DNA of 46,388 nt, from NCBI GenBank assembly GCA_014764485.1, contig JACXWA010000055.1:1-46388 (forward strand), given 5' to 3'. The stretch comes from Candidatus Sulfomarinibacter kjeldsenii. Lineage in GTDB: Bacteria > Acidobacteriota > Thermoanaerobaculia > Thermoanaerobaculales > Sulfomarinibacteraceae. A model generated the notes under the pieces. That model did not search any database and was not told where the DNA came from. It was given only the letters and a program-made list of their open reading frames with translations. Position 1 is the first letter of the stretch; every line of letters starts with the position of its first letter. Positions 9,091-18,373 of this stretch are shown piece after piece. The translations under genes and the position numbers were made by a program.

Positions 9091-10368
9091 TCACCCCCGT
9101 TGCACGAGCTCGACCAGGGCCGAGACCGTACGTGCAGTCGCGCCTCGGTTCCGCTCCACGACCCTGCGGCCGGCGCTGCCAGCGGCAACGGCAAGCTCGG
9201 GCTCGTCGAGCCAAGCCGAAACCGCAACCCGCAGTTCGGCGCTGTCTGCGACGAGCCGAGCGCCACCCGCCCCGGTCATCTCGTCATAAACCTCTTCGAA
9301 ATTGAAGACATGGGGCCCGCTGAGCACCGGCACCCCCCACACCGCGGGTTCGAGGGGGTTGTGGCCCCCGGTTGGCACCAGAGAGCCTCCAATGATCGCA
9401 ACCGTGGCCATCCGGTAAGTGCGCGCCAACTCGCCAATGGTGTCGATCAGAAAGGCGTCCGCATCAAGGGGGATGACATCGCCGCTGCTGCGGCGCGAGA
9501 AGACGAAACCACGGTCGGCAAGGAGCTGGGCAACCGCATCAAACCGCTCGGGATGGCGGGGCGCCAGGATCAGGAATGGCCTCGCACCGTCCGCGCCAAG
9601 ACCAGTGAGAGCGTCGAGGACCGCTGATTCTTCGCCCTCCATGGTGGACCCGGCGACCACAATCGGCCGATCGCCAGCGACTCGGCGAATATCGTCCTCC
9701 CATTCGAGCGGTCGATGGTCGGCCTCGAGGTCGTATTTGACGTTACCCGAGACGACGATTCGCTCCTTTGGCACATTGAGGCCGGCAAAACGTCGGGCGT
9801 CGGCATCGGTGCGGGCGAGCACCATCGCCAACGGTGCCAACAGCGCCCTCAGCCGCCCGGCAACCCGGCGGTAGCCGGCAAAGGAACCGGGCGACAGACG
9901 CGCGTTGACTACCGCCACCGGCACCTCGCGCAATCCCGCCTGATAGAGCATCTCGGGCCAAAGTTCGGTCTCCACCAGCACCAACAGCCGCGGATGTGCG
10001 GCCTCGAAGATTCGACTCACTGGACCCGGAAGATCGATCGGGCAGGGAAAGACCGGTAATCGGTCCCCCAGGGTGCGGCGGGCGAGTTCGAGACCGGTGG
10101 CGGTGGTCGCGGTCAGAAAGAGGGGCAGATCGGGTGCCCGCCGCTCAAGCTCGGTAACCAGCCCTCGCGCCAACTCGACCTCGCCGACCGACACCGCCTG
10201 GATCCAAATCCCGGCTTCCGGGAGTATCGGCAACGACCGTGCAAATCGATCACGGAATCGTGGCCGACTCTTACCCGAAAGCCACTGGCGAATCTTGATT
10301 GCCGGCAATGCAATGGGCAGCAATCCGCCCAGCAACAAACGATAGATCCAGAGGCTCGCGCTTGCCAT
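9091..10368 (-). CDS. kdtA: 3-deoxy-D-manno-octulosonic acid transferase
   Basis: WIQAVSVGEVELARGLV, LVLVETELWPEML, GGHNPLEPAVWGVPVLSGP. Confidence 0.92.
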   Translation of the reverse strand: MASASLWIYRLLLGGLLPIALPAIKIRQWLSGKSRPRFRDRFARSLPILPEAGIWIQAVSVGEVELARGLVTELERRAPDLPLFLTATTATGLELARRTLGDRLPVFPCPIDLPGPVSRIFEAAHPRLLVLVETELWPEMLYQAGLREVPVAVVNARLSPGSFAGYRRVAGRLRALLAPLAMVLARTDADARRFAGLNVPKERIVVSGNVKYDLEADHRPLEWEDDIRRVAGDRPIVVAGSTMEGEESAVLDALTGLGADGARPFLILAPRHPERFDAVAQLLADRGFVFSRRSSGDVIPLDADAFLIDTIGELARTYRMATVAIIGGSLVPTGGHNPLEPAVWGVPVLSGPHVFNFEEVYDEMTGAGGARLVADSAELRVAVSAWLDEPELAVAAGSAGRRVVERNRGATARTVSALVELVQRG

Positions 10369-10401
10369 CGGGCCTAGGATAACTCCATCAAGCGCGCAGA
10401 T

Positions 10402-11415
10402 CTAAGATAATGCCAACGTCGCGTACTCGACCTCACCGTCAGGAACCAGAAAGGTGCCGGCGCGGCCGTCGAGAGCCTGCTTGAGGTTGTCCTCGTCGGT
10501 GATCAGGACTTCCTTGCCGCACGACTCGACAAAATCCATCGACGCTTGCACTTTGGGGCCCATCGAGCCCGGCGGGAATTGGTTGCTGGTCATCATCTCG
10601 CGTGCCTTGGAAAGAGGCATCCGCCGCAGCCAGCGTTGGTTGGGACGGCCGAAGTTTTCGGCCACCATCGGCACCTGGGTGAGCATTATGAAAAGATCCG
10701 CTTTGAGCTCGCGGGCCAGCATCGAGGCAACGTAGTCCTTGTCAATCACCGCCTCGACACCCCGATAGTACCCGCCGACATCTTTGTAGACGGGTACTCC
10801 CCCGCCACCACCAGCGACCAGCACCGCACCGTTCTCGACGAGACGCTTGAGAAGGTGGCATCCAACGATCCGCTGTGGCATCGGCGATGCAACCACCTTG
10901 CGCCAACCGCGGCCGGCGTCTTCGACCATCTGCCAACCGTGCTCCTGCATCAGCAAATTGGCACGATACGCGGTGAAGTAGGGACCCACTGGTTTTGTCG
11001 GGTTTTCGAATGCCGGATCTTCGCGGTCGACTTCGACCTCGGTCAACACCGCCGCAATTTCCTTCTCCAGTTGCTCTTCGTTGAAACGGTTGCGGAGTTG
11101 GTTGGCGAGCATAAAACCCATCGAACCCTGCGTCTGGGCCACCGCCACATCCAGTGATTGTGGCGGGATCTTGGTGATCGCCTCCTCGACCTGGATCATG
11201 ATGTTGCCCACCTGCGGGCCGTTGCCGTGGACGATGGCAAGCTCATAGCCACGGTGAATGACCTCAACCAGCCATCGGGTGGCCTTCCAGGTGAGGGTGA
11301 ACTGCTCTTCCTGGGTGCCGTGATCCTGCGGTCGAAGCAGCGCGTTACCACCAAATGCGATGACTGCGCTTCGCTGCTGCTGGCCGTCGAGTTCGATCCG
11401 ATTCGTGTCTGCCAT
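10402..11415 (-). CDS. arcC: Carbamate kinase
   Basis: VIAFGGNALLRPQDHGTQEEQF, IVHGNGPQVGNI, VAGGGGGVPVYKD, VIDKDYVASMLA; start MADTNRIE preceded by GGAGG. Confidence 0.92.
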   Translation of the reverse strand: MADTNRIELDGQQQRSAVIAFGGNALLRPQDHGTQEEQFTLTWKATRWLVEVIHRGYELAIVHGNGPQVGNIMIQVEEAITKIPPQSLDVAVAQTQGSMGFMLANQLRNRFNEEQLEKEIAAVLTEVEVDREDPAFENPTKPVGPYFTAYRANLLMQEHGWQMVEDAGRGWRKVVASPMPQRIVGCHLLKRLVENGAVLVAGGGGGVPVYKDVGGYYRGVEAVIDKDYVASMLARELKADLFIMLTQVPMVAENFGRPNQRWLRRMPLSKAREMMTSNQFPPGSMGPKVQASMDFVESCGKEVLITDEDNLKQALDGRAGTFLVPDGEVEYATLALS

Positions 11416-11494
11416 TATCGCCTCCACCCCGTTTCAGCGGGGAAAACCCCATTGTCCGATCAGGCCCCCATCGTGTCAACACAGGTCCTGCCTC

Positions 11495-11530
11495 GCGTCC
11501 TAGTCCGAGTCCGCGCCCGCGTCCGGATTC
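11495..11530. repeat. GC-rich hexamer array (GGACGC family) directly at the prmC stop codon
   Basis: Minus strand after TAG: GAATCC GGACGC GGGCGC GGACTC GGACTA GGACGC. Confidence 0.8.
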
Positions 11531-12364
11531 CTACCGGGGCTGCAGGACGATGACTCGATCGACACCGCCAACATCCCGAACTCTCCGCGCCACCGCGAGA
11601 CCAGCCATGGAGGCGATCTCTGCAACAGCGTCAGCCTGGCCCTCCCCGATCTCCAATATCGCACCCCCGCACGGTCGGAGAAGTCGCCTCAGATCAGAGA
11701 GCAGGCTTCGAACCAGATCGAGACCATCGGAACCACCATCGAGCGCTGCCACAGGGTCATGACGAACCTCGAGCGGCAGCCGTGCAAGGACGTCCTTCGG
11801 CACGTAAGGGAGATTCGCAACAATGAGATCCCACGGCGGTGCGACCGCGGTGGCGAGATCACCGCGATAAAGGGCCACCGCTGCTCCGAGGCGATTGCTG
11901 TTGCGTCGCGCAATCTCCAGCGCTGCGCTCGATCTGTCGACAGCCGATACCCGCCACCCGGGACGTTCGGCGGCAAGGGTCAGGGCGATGCAGCCGGACC
12001 CGGTTCCGACGTCGAGAATTCTTGCATTGTTCGGCAACGGCAATTCGAGCGCCGTCTCGACGACCAACTCGGTTTCCGGACGTGGCACCAGCACCGCCGG
12101 ACTGATCTCAAATTCTCTCCCCCAGAATGGGCAGGTACCGGTCAAATGATGGGCTGGTTCGCCGGCCACCCGCCGCTCGAGCCAGCCTCCATAGCGGCGT
12201 TCGACCTCGACCGGCAGCTCACGCTCGGGATAGAGCCGCAGGGTGACTTCCTCCACACCCCACGCCGCACCCAGCAACCACGCTGCCTCCCGCCGTGGAT
12301 CGGGAAGCCCCTCCCTGGATGGAAGCAATGCGGCACCCGATCGAAGAGCCTCCTCGACAGTCAC
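11531..12364 (-). CDS. prmC: Peptide chain release factor N5-glutamine methyltransferase
   Basis: ILDVGTGSGCIALTLAAERP; LIVANLPYVPKD at the NPPY position; DPVAALDGGSDGLDLVR; adjacent to prfA. Confidence 0.87.
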   Translation of the reverse strand: MTVEEALRSGAALLPSREGLPDPRREAAWLLGAAWGVEEVTLRLYPERELPVEVERRYGGWLERRVAGEPAHHLTGTCPFWGREFEISPAVLVPRPETELVVETALELPLPNNARILDVGTGSGCIALTLAAERPGWRVSAVDRSSAALEIARRNSNRLGAAVALYRGDLATAVAPPWDLIVANLPYVPKDVLARLPLEVRHDPVAALDGGSDGLDLVRSLLSDLRRLLRPCGGAILEIGEGQADAVAEIASMAGLAVARRVRDVGGVDRVIVLQPR

Positions 12365-12382
12365 AAGTCAAGTCGGTTCGAC

Positions 12383-12493
<111 letters not shown>

Positions 12494-12497
12494 GGGA

Positions 12498-13568
12498 TCA
12501 ACCGAGCTCTTCCTTGAGGCGTTCAGCCTGGAACTCAGCTATCAGGGGCTCGAGCATCAAATCCAAATTCCCCTCGAGAATCTCCCCGAGGCGGTGGACG
12601 GTGAGTGAAATGCGGTGGTCAGTGACCCGTCCCTGGGGAAAGTTGTATGTGCGGATCTTTTCGGAGCGGTCACCGGAGCCGATCTTCGAGCGACGATCGG
12701 CGGCGCGCTCGGCGTCCCTCTCCCTTTCCTCGACCTCCTTGAGCCGTGCTTTGAGTACCCGCAATGCTTTCGCCTTGTTCTGGATCTGGGATTTTTCATC
12801 TTGGCAAGAGACCACCACACCGCTTGGCAGATGGGTGATTCGGACCGCCGAGTAGGTGGTGTTGACGCTCTGTCCTCCCGGGCCTGAAGAACAGAAGCGG
12901 TCGATCCGGAGATCTTTTTCATGCACCTCGACTTCGACCGCTTCAGCCTCCGGCATCACCGCCACCGTCGCCGCAGAGGTGTGGATACGGCCCGCGGCCT
13001 CGGTTGCCGGGACCCTCTGCACCCGGTGGACACCTGACTCGTATTTGAGCCGAGAGAAGGCGCCATCGCCCTCGATCACCACAACCGCTTCCTTGATTCC
13101 ACCGAGTCCGGTGTCCGACGAATCGGTGACCGAAGTCTTCCATCGCCTCGATTCGGCATACCGTCCGTACATGCGCAAGAGTTCGCCGGCAAAGAGCGCA
13201 GCCTCTTCGCCGCCAGTCCCTGCTCGGATCTCGAGGATGACGTTACGACGGTCGTTCGGATCCACAGGCAACAACAACACCTTCAATCGCTGCTCGATTT
13301 TTTCCAGCCGCGTCGACAGTTCTGCGATTTCGGACTCCGCCATCTGTCGCATCTCGTCGTCGTCCGCCTCGGCAACGATCTCGCGTGCGCCCTCGAGTTC
13401 CGAGGCGGTCGAACTGTAGTCGCGATAAGCGGTCACCATCGGCTCGAGTTCGGCCAGCTTCTGTGCCACCTCACGCGAACGATTGCGATCGACGGCAATC
13501 TCGGGATCCACCTGCTGCGCTAGCAGGTCCTCGTGTTTTTTTGCGATTTCTTTGAGCCGTTCAAGCAT
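12498..13568 (-). CDS. prfA: Peptide chain release factor 1
   Basis: [26 protein letters not shown] (GGQ) and [28 protein letters not shown]. Confidence 0.95.
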   Translation of the reverse strand: MLERLKEIAKKHEDLLAQQVDPEIAVDRNRSREVAQKLAELEPMVTAYRDYSSTASELEGAREIVAEADDDEMRQMAESEIAELSTRLEKIEQRLKVLLLPVDPNDRRNVILEIRAGTGGEEAALFAGELLRMYGRYAESRRWKTSVTDSSDTGLGGIKEAVVVIEGDGAFSRLKYESGVHRVQRVPATEAAGRIHTSAATVAVMPEAEAVEVEVHEKDLRIDRFCSSGPGGQSVNTTYSAVRITHLPSGVVVSCQDEKSQIQNKAKALRVLKARLKEVEERERDAERAADRRSKIGSGDRSEKIRTYNFPQGRVTDHRISLTVHRLGEILEGNLDLMLEPLIAEFQAERLKEELG

Positions 13569-13628
13569 CGAATCGCTCCGTCTCCATCAAGTCCGAACGC
13601 TAATACGTGGTTTCTTGGCAAACGAAAA

Positions 13629-13656
13629 CCCGCGCGAAGACATTCGCGCGGGCCGA
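13629..13656 (-). terminator. Rho-independent terminator-like hairpin 3' of prfA's upstream neighbour region, between rpmE and prfA
   Basis: Minus strand CCCGCGCGAA-TGTC-TTCGCGCGGG followed by TTTTCG; perfect 10-bp stem. It lies downstream of the rpmE stop (13686). Confidence 0.8.
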
Positions 13657-13685
13657 CATGGCCGCCCATAGGCGACCGGAATGAG

Positions 13686-13898
13686 CTACTTGGCGGTGGC
13701 GGTCTTGCCGTAGCGGCGCTCGAACTTCTCCACCATTCCCGCGGTGTCCACCAGCTTCTGCTTTCCGGTGTAGAACGGGTGACAGGCGTTGCAGATCTCG
13801 AGCCGCAGCTCAGTCTTGGTTGATCGGGTCTTGAAGGTGTTGCCGCACGCGCAGCGAACCTCGACCTCATGGTACTCGGGATGGACTCCAGCTTTCAT
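13686..13898 (-). CDS. rpmE: 50S ribosomal protein L31 (Cys-containing, zinc-binding type)
   Basis: [65 protein letters not shown]. Confidence 0.95.
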   Translation of the reverse strand: MKAGVHPEYHEVEVRCACGNTFKTRSTKTELRLEICNACHPFYTGKQKLVDTAGMVEKFERRYGKTATAK

Positions 13899-13986
13899 CT
13901 CGCACCTCCACCTGGCCCAATTCGGACCAAGGACGTGGGATTCTACACCCACGGACGCTCAGACGCAAGCCCCACAGGACAAAGAG

Positions 13987-14099
13987 GTTTGAATTCGGAG
14001 TTCGGAATTCGGAATTCGGAAATCTCGCGTAGCCCCTCTACATCGTCCCCTTGCGATGAGAAAATTCAGAATTCCGAATTCAAACTTCCTAATTCGCGA
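13987..14099. repeat. AATTCGG heptamer array with inverted partner arm
   Basis: Left GTTTGAATTCGGAGTTCGGAAT(TCGGAATTCGGAAA); right arm ATTCAGAATTCCGAATTCAAAC is its near-exact reverse complement. Confidence 0.92.
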
Positions 14100-14119
14100 G
14101 TCGGCGTCAGCCGACTCGC
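14096..14119 (-). promoter_or_regulatory. Perfect hairpin spanning the citF stop codon
   Basis: Minus strand GCGAGTCGGC-TGAC-GCCGACTCGC; TGA stop is in the 4-nt loop; no U-tract follows. Confidence 0.85.
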
Positions 14120-15660
14120 CAGACGGTGTCGATGACCGTGCCATCGACCCACTTCACGACTGCTACCGGGTCATCGGAGAGCGTGGGCCTTGCCGGCACG
14201 CCGCAGATCCGATCGAGCTCCGCCTTAAGATCTTCGATCGGCCGGATCGGCAGGCCCGAACCCGCGACCGCATCGAGCAAATCCTGGCGTCGAGGGTTGA
14301 TGGCGATACCCCTCTCTGTGACTACTACATCGATCATTTCGCCAGGACCGCAAACTGTGGTCACGTCGTCGACGATGACCGGGATTCGATCGCGGAAGGA
14401 TGGAACCAGTAGCATCGCACAGCGTGCGGCGAGGCAGTTCTGCCAACCGCCAATGCCGTGCAACAGTCGGCCATCGGAGTGGGTCACGACATTGCCGTTG
14501 AATTCGAGGTCGACCTCGGTCGCACCGAGCACAGCGACGTCGACCATCGAAGCAAAGTTTCCCTTGCCGTGGAAGTTGTAAGAGGTGAAGGGAGAGGTGT
14601 CCTGGTGGCGCGGATCTTCGCGCATCGATTTCACGCCGTCGAGGTCGAAGGTCTGACCATCCAAGATGACTTCGATGAGGCCCTCGTCGAGCATCTCCAC
14701 CATGTGCTGGGTCGATCCACCGCGTGCAAAACGAGCCGTGACATTTTCGGCCCGCATCAGCTCCGCAAGGTACATCGCGAAAGCGAGTGTGGTGCCGCCG
14801 GCGCCGGCCTGGAATGAGAAACCGTCGCGCATGATTCCGGCCTCGGCGCAGAAGTGGGCCGCGAGTTCAGCGATGCGGCGACGGTCAGGGCTCTGCGTGA
14901 TCCGAGTCGTTCCGGAGACGATCTTCGAGGGATCACCGATCGATTCCACTTCGACCACGCAGTCGACGTTGTTGCCCTGGATCTGCCACGGCAGGCAGGG
15001 GAACGGCACCAGGTTGTCGGTCACCACGATCACCTTCTCGGCGTAGATCGAATCGGCGAGGGCAAAGCCGAGCAAACCGCAAGCAGCAGGACCTTGGACG
15101 GCGTTGGCGTTGCCGAAGAAGTCAGCGGTCGGGGCGGCAATCACCGCGACATCGATGTGGACCTCGCCATCCTGGATCGCCTGCCAGCGCCCACCGTGCG
15201 AACGCAGCACGCCAAGACCGCGCATTTTCCCGGCGGAGCAGTATGCCCCAAGAGGGCCGTTCATCGAGCCTTCGATATGATGAATCACGCCGTTGTCGAG
15301 GTGGCCGATCTGGTTGGCATGGACCGGAAATGATGCGGATGGAAACCACATGAGGTCTTTCGCGCCAACTTCGGCGGCTGCATCGAAAATGAGGTTGCCA
15401 ACAGCATCGCCGTTGCGTAGATGGTGGTGGGTCGACACGACCATGCCATCTGCAAGCCCAACCCGCAAAAGCGCCTCTTTCAGCGACGCCACCCTCTTGT
15501 CACCATCGGCCGGATAGTCGATGCAGCTCGCAACTCGCGGCGCCGCCTTGCTGCCTTCCGGTCTGTGCTTGCCAACACCCTTGAACGGCACGCTTTCGCG
15601 CCCGTTGATGTCCAAGGGCACTTTTCGGCCTGCCGCGTTTCTTTCGAGCTTCACAGCCAT
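14107..15660 (-). CDS. citF: Citrate lyase alpha subunit (citrate CoA-transferase)
   Basis: FHHHLRNGD-type motif (STHHHLRNGDAVGNLIFD), GTTRITQSPDRRRIAELAAHF, FSFQAGAGGTTLAFAMYLAELM, TVCGPGEMIDVVVTERGIAINPRRQDL. Confidence 0.93.
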   Translation of the reverse strand: MAVKLERNAAGRKVPLDINGRESVPFKGVGKHRPEGSKAAPRVASCIDYPADGDKRVASLKEALLRVGLADGMVVSTHHHLRNGDAVGNLIFDAAAEVGAKDLMWFPSASFPVHANQIGHLDNGVIHHIEGSMNGPLGAYCSAGKMRGLGVLRSHGGRWQAIQDGEVHIDVAVIAAPTADFFGNANAVQGPAACGLLGFALADSIYAEKVIVVTDNLVPFPCLPWQIQGNNVDCVVEVESIGDPSKIVSGTTRITQSPDRRRIAELAAHFCAEAGIMRDGFSFQAGAGGTTLAFAMYLAELMRAENVTARFARGGSTQHMVEMLDEGLIEVILDGQTFDLDGVKSMREDPRHQDTSPFTSYNFHGKGNFASMVDVAVLGATEVDLEFNGNVVTHSDGRLLHGIGGWQNCLAARCAMLLVPSFRDRIPVIVDDVTTVCGPGEMIDVVVTERGIAINPRRQDLLDAVAGSGLPIRPIEDLKAELDRICGVPARPTLSDDPVAVVKWVDGTVIDTVWRVG

Positions 15661-15680
15661 GTCTGCTCACCTCCGGAGCA

Positions 15681-15748
15681 AGTGATCAGTGATCAGTAAT
15701 CAGTGATCAGTGCGTGCACGGCCAACTGATAACTGATGACTGATGACT
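15681..15748. repeat. AGTGATC heptamer array with inverted AGTCATC partner arm
   Basis: agtgatcagtgatcagtaatcagtgatcagtg ... aactgataactgatgactgatgact. Confidence 0.93.
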
Positions 15749-15751
15749 CTG

Positions 15752-16963
15752 TCACGCTTCAGCGTCCCAATCCTCTGCCAGAACTCCACCGGCAACCGCC
15801 AACTCAACTGTCCGGAACGCCTGCTGCACGACCGGCGGGTCGACCATCTTCGAACCGACTGCGACAGCTCCTAGACCACGTTCTTCGGCCTCTCGTGCCG
15901 CCCTCACCACCCGTACCGCGCGTTCCGCTTCGGCCTCTGACGGCGCCATTTCTCTGTGAACGACAGGGATCTGGCGGGGGTGGATGCAGCCGATGCCATC
16001 AAACCCAAGGCCGCGTTCGCGATGTACATACGCGGCGAGGGCGTCCTCATTCTCAATATCCGAAAAGACCGACGCGATGGGTTGCACCCCCGCAGCTCGC
16101 GCAGCGTAGACCGTAGTCTGCCGGGCGAGGAAACTCTCCCACCCCTCTGTCGTCCTGGGCGCGGCGAGTTCTGCTGACAGATCTTCCAGGCCGAGCGTCA
16201 GGGCCACCACCAAAGGATCGGCGGTGGCGATGTCGAACGCGCGGTGGACACCTGCCGGTGATTCGAGAATCGGCATCAGAAATGCAGCTTCCTCACCAGC
16301 AAGACCGCGCAGAATCTCGGCCGCGCGTACGACCTGGGAGGCATCCTCGACCTTCGGCAGCAGCACCGTATGCGGGTTGTGGGTGGCGATGGCCACAAGG
16401 TCTTCTTCACCGACCGCGCCCTGGTTGACCCGCACCATGCGTTCCGAGGCGCCCCAGTCGAGGGCGACCAGCGCGTTTCGGACAAGCAAGCGGGCGGCGT
16501 CTTTCTCGGCAGGTGGCACCGAATCTTCGAGGTCGAGGATGATGCCGTCAGCGCCGTAGAGACCACCCGAGACCATCAGTTTGGGCTGGTTTCCGGGTAT
16601 GTAGAGACGACTCCGCCGCAGACGATCGCGGTTGCGCGGCACATCCGCACCCGGTGCCGGCTCGGGCAGGACCGGGGGGCCATCGAGGCCGGCCCGCCGA
16701 AGGCAGCACTCGACGCGGGCGAGGATCACCCACTCGAGTGCCCCTGCATCGTTGACCGTTAGACGGCCAGTAGTCACCGCAAACGCATCGGTAACCCGCC
16801 GAACGGCGGACTCGATAGCCTCGCCGTAGAGGTAGTCGACCTTGGAGGTCACGTCGACCGTCAACGCCCCCGAGGTCGGCTCGAAACCGACGTTGAGGTC
16901 TGAACGGACCCGATCACCCTGAGGCCCGACCGATGCGGATTTTGATCCATGCTCGGGCATCAC
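15752..16963 (-). CDS. Fused citrate lyase gamma (CitD acyl carrier) and beta (CitE) subunits
   Basis: N-term VRSDLNVGFEP..LTVDVTSKVDYLYGEAIESAVRRVTDAF..TGRLTVNDAGALEWVILARVECCLRRA is CitD-like; C-term RRSRLYIPGNQPKLM..GADGIILDLEDSVPPAEKDAAR is CitE-like. Confidence 0.85.
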   Translation of the reverse strand: MMPEHGSKSASVGPQGDRVRSDLNVGFEPTSGALTVDVTSKVDYLYGEAIESAVRRVTDAFAVTTGRLTVNDAGALEWVILARVECCLRRAGLDGPPVLPEPAPGADVPRNRDRLRRSRLYIPGNQPKLMVSGGLYGADGIILDLEDSVPPAEKDAARLLVRNALVALDWGASERMVRVNQGAVGEEDLVAIATHNPHTVLLPKVEDASQVVRAAEILRGLAGEEAAFLMPILESPAGVHRAFDIATADPLVVALTLGLEDLSAELAAPRTTEGWESFLARQTTVYAARAAGVQPIASVFSDIENEDALAAYVHRERGLGFDGIGCIHPRQIPVVHREMAPSEAEAERAVRVVRAAREAEERGLGAVAVGSKMVDPPVVQQAFRTVELAVAGGVLAEDWDAEA

Positions 16964-16987
16964 CTTACCTCCGAATACACAACATTA

Positions 16988-17018
16988 GCACGTTAAAACG
17001 TTGATCGTTCACACGTTA
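16988..17018. repeat. AACGTT-type 7-8-bp spaced array overlapping the stop codon of the next gene
   Basis: Minus strand TAACGTGTGAACGATCAACGTTTTAACGTGC; AACG at offsets 2, 10, 17, 25. Confidence 0.65.
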
Positions 17019-18200
17019 TAGCGCAGCGATGATTGCATCCGTCATTTGGGTTGTCGTCGCCGCGCCCTGGTCGATCGCCTGCGGGCCGCCACGTAGCTTG
17101 CGCATGTCATAGCATCGAACCGTGCCATCGGCGATCACCGCAGCGACCGCGTCCCGGATCTTGGCTGCCGTTTCGGTTTCACCAAGCCAGTCGAGCATCA
17201 TCACCGCCGACAGGACCATGGCAATAGGGTTGACGATCGATGGGTCGAGGTCCGCGTATTTCGGTGCCGAGCCGTGAGTGGGCTCGAAAACTCCGACCTC
17301 CTGGCCGATGTTGGCGGATGCCGCGAATCCGAGGCCACCGACAAGACCAGCGAAACCGTCCGAGATGATATCGCCAAACATGTTACCGGCAACGATCACT
17401 CCATAGTCCTCAGGGTTCTTTGTCAACCACATCATCTGGGCATCGATGTTGGTGTCCCAAAGCTGAATCTGCGGATAGACTCCGTGCACCTTGCGCGCCT
17501 CGTCGAGCATCATTCCCGAAGTCTCTCGAATGACGTTTGGCTTCTCGCAAACAGTTACGCTGCCATAGCCATGGGCGGCAGCATAGGCGAAGGCCTGCTC
17601 GCAGATGCGGCGGCACTTCGCACGTGTGAATATCCGGGTCGAAATCGCCAGGTCCTCTCGCGGAACTTCCCGGAAGGCCGCAAATTTCGGGTGGGTGTCG
17701 AGCGCTTCCCACACCTGATCAGGAGGGTTGGTCCACTCGACACCGCCGTAAAGCCCCTCGGTATTTTGTCTGAAAATCACCGCATTGACCCGCGGTTCCT
17801 CGGCTCCGCCATCAGCACCACGCCGAATGAAATTGAGCGGGTTTCCGGGAAATGCAATGCACGGCCGAATCGACACATCGAGGTCGAATCGCTGGCGTAG
17901 ACCGACGATCGGCGAAAAGTAGACATGGCCCTTGTCACGGAGCGCGGGGCTGATCTCGGCTGCTGCCTTGTCCTTGGGCTTGGAAGTTATCGCGCCAAAG
18001 AGAGCGACCTTGTGCTCTGCGATCAACTCCACGGTCTTCTCGGGCAGGGGATTTCCCTCCGCCACCCAATGCTCCCAGCCGATACCAGCCGAAATCCAGT
18101 CCGCCTCGAACCCCGCCGCCTCGAGCGCCCGCAGGGCTTCCGGCAGCACCACATTCCCTATTCCATCACCGGGCATCACCACAATCTTTCGCTTCGACAT
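17016..18200 (-). CDS. Isocitrate/isopropylmalate dehydrogenase family protein, probably isocitrate dehydrogenase
   Basis: KIVVMPGDGIGNVVLPEAL, LRQRFDLDVSIRPC, FRQNTEGLYGGVEW, NMFGDIISDGFAGLVGGLGFAASANIG, EPTHGSAPKYADLD; start MSKRK preceded by GGAGG. Confidence 0.85.
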   Translation of the reverse strand: MSKRKIVVMPGDGIGNVVLPEALRALEAAGFEADWISAGIGWEHWVAEGNPLPEKTVELIAEHKVALFGAITSKPKDKAAAEISPALRDKGHVYFSPIVGLRQRFDLDVSIRPCIAFPGNPLNFIRRGADGGAEEPRVNAVIFRQNTEGLYGGVEWTNPPDQVWEALDTHPKFAAFREVPREDLAISTRIFTRAKCRRICEQAFAYAAAHGYGSVTVCEKPNVIRETSGMMLDEARKVHGVYPQIQLWDTNIDAQMMWLTKNPEDYGVIVAGNMFGDIISDGFAGLVGGLGFAASANIGQEVGVFEPTHGSAPKYADLDPSIVNPIAMVLSAVMMLDWLGETETAAKIRDAVAAVIADGTVRCYDMRKLRGGPQAIDQGAATTTQMTDAIIAAL

Positions 18201-18373
18201 GAAACCTCCACATTTGAAAAAGAGCTCGCCCACTGCGACGAGCCGCGGGCTCGGTGTACCTTAGCGAAAAGGGGCAAAGAACGGAAGCACTTCTGGACCG
18301 CTGACGGCCTCAGTTTGCGATTGACAGCGAGAGATGCGATTGCAACACTCGGGCCCTCGCGGAAAGGCCCTGC

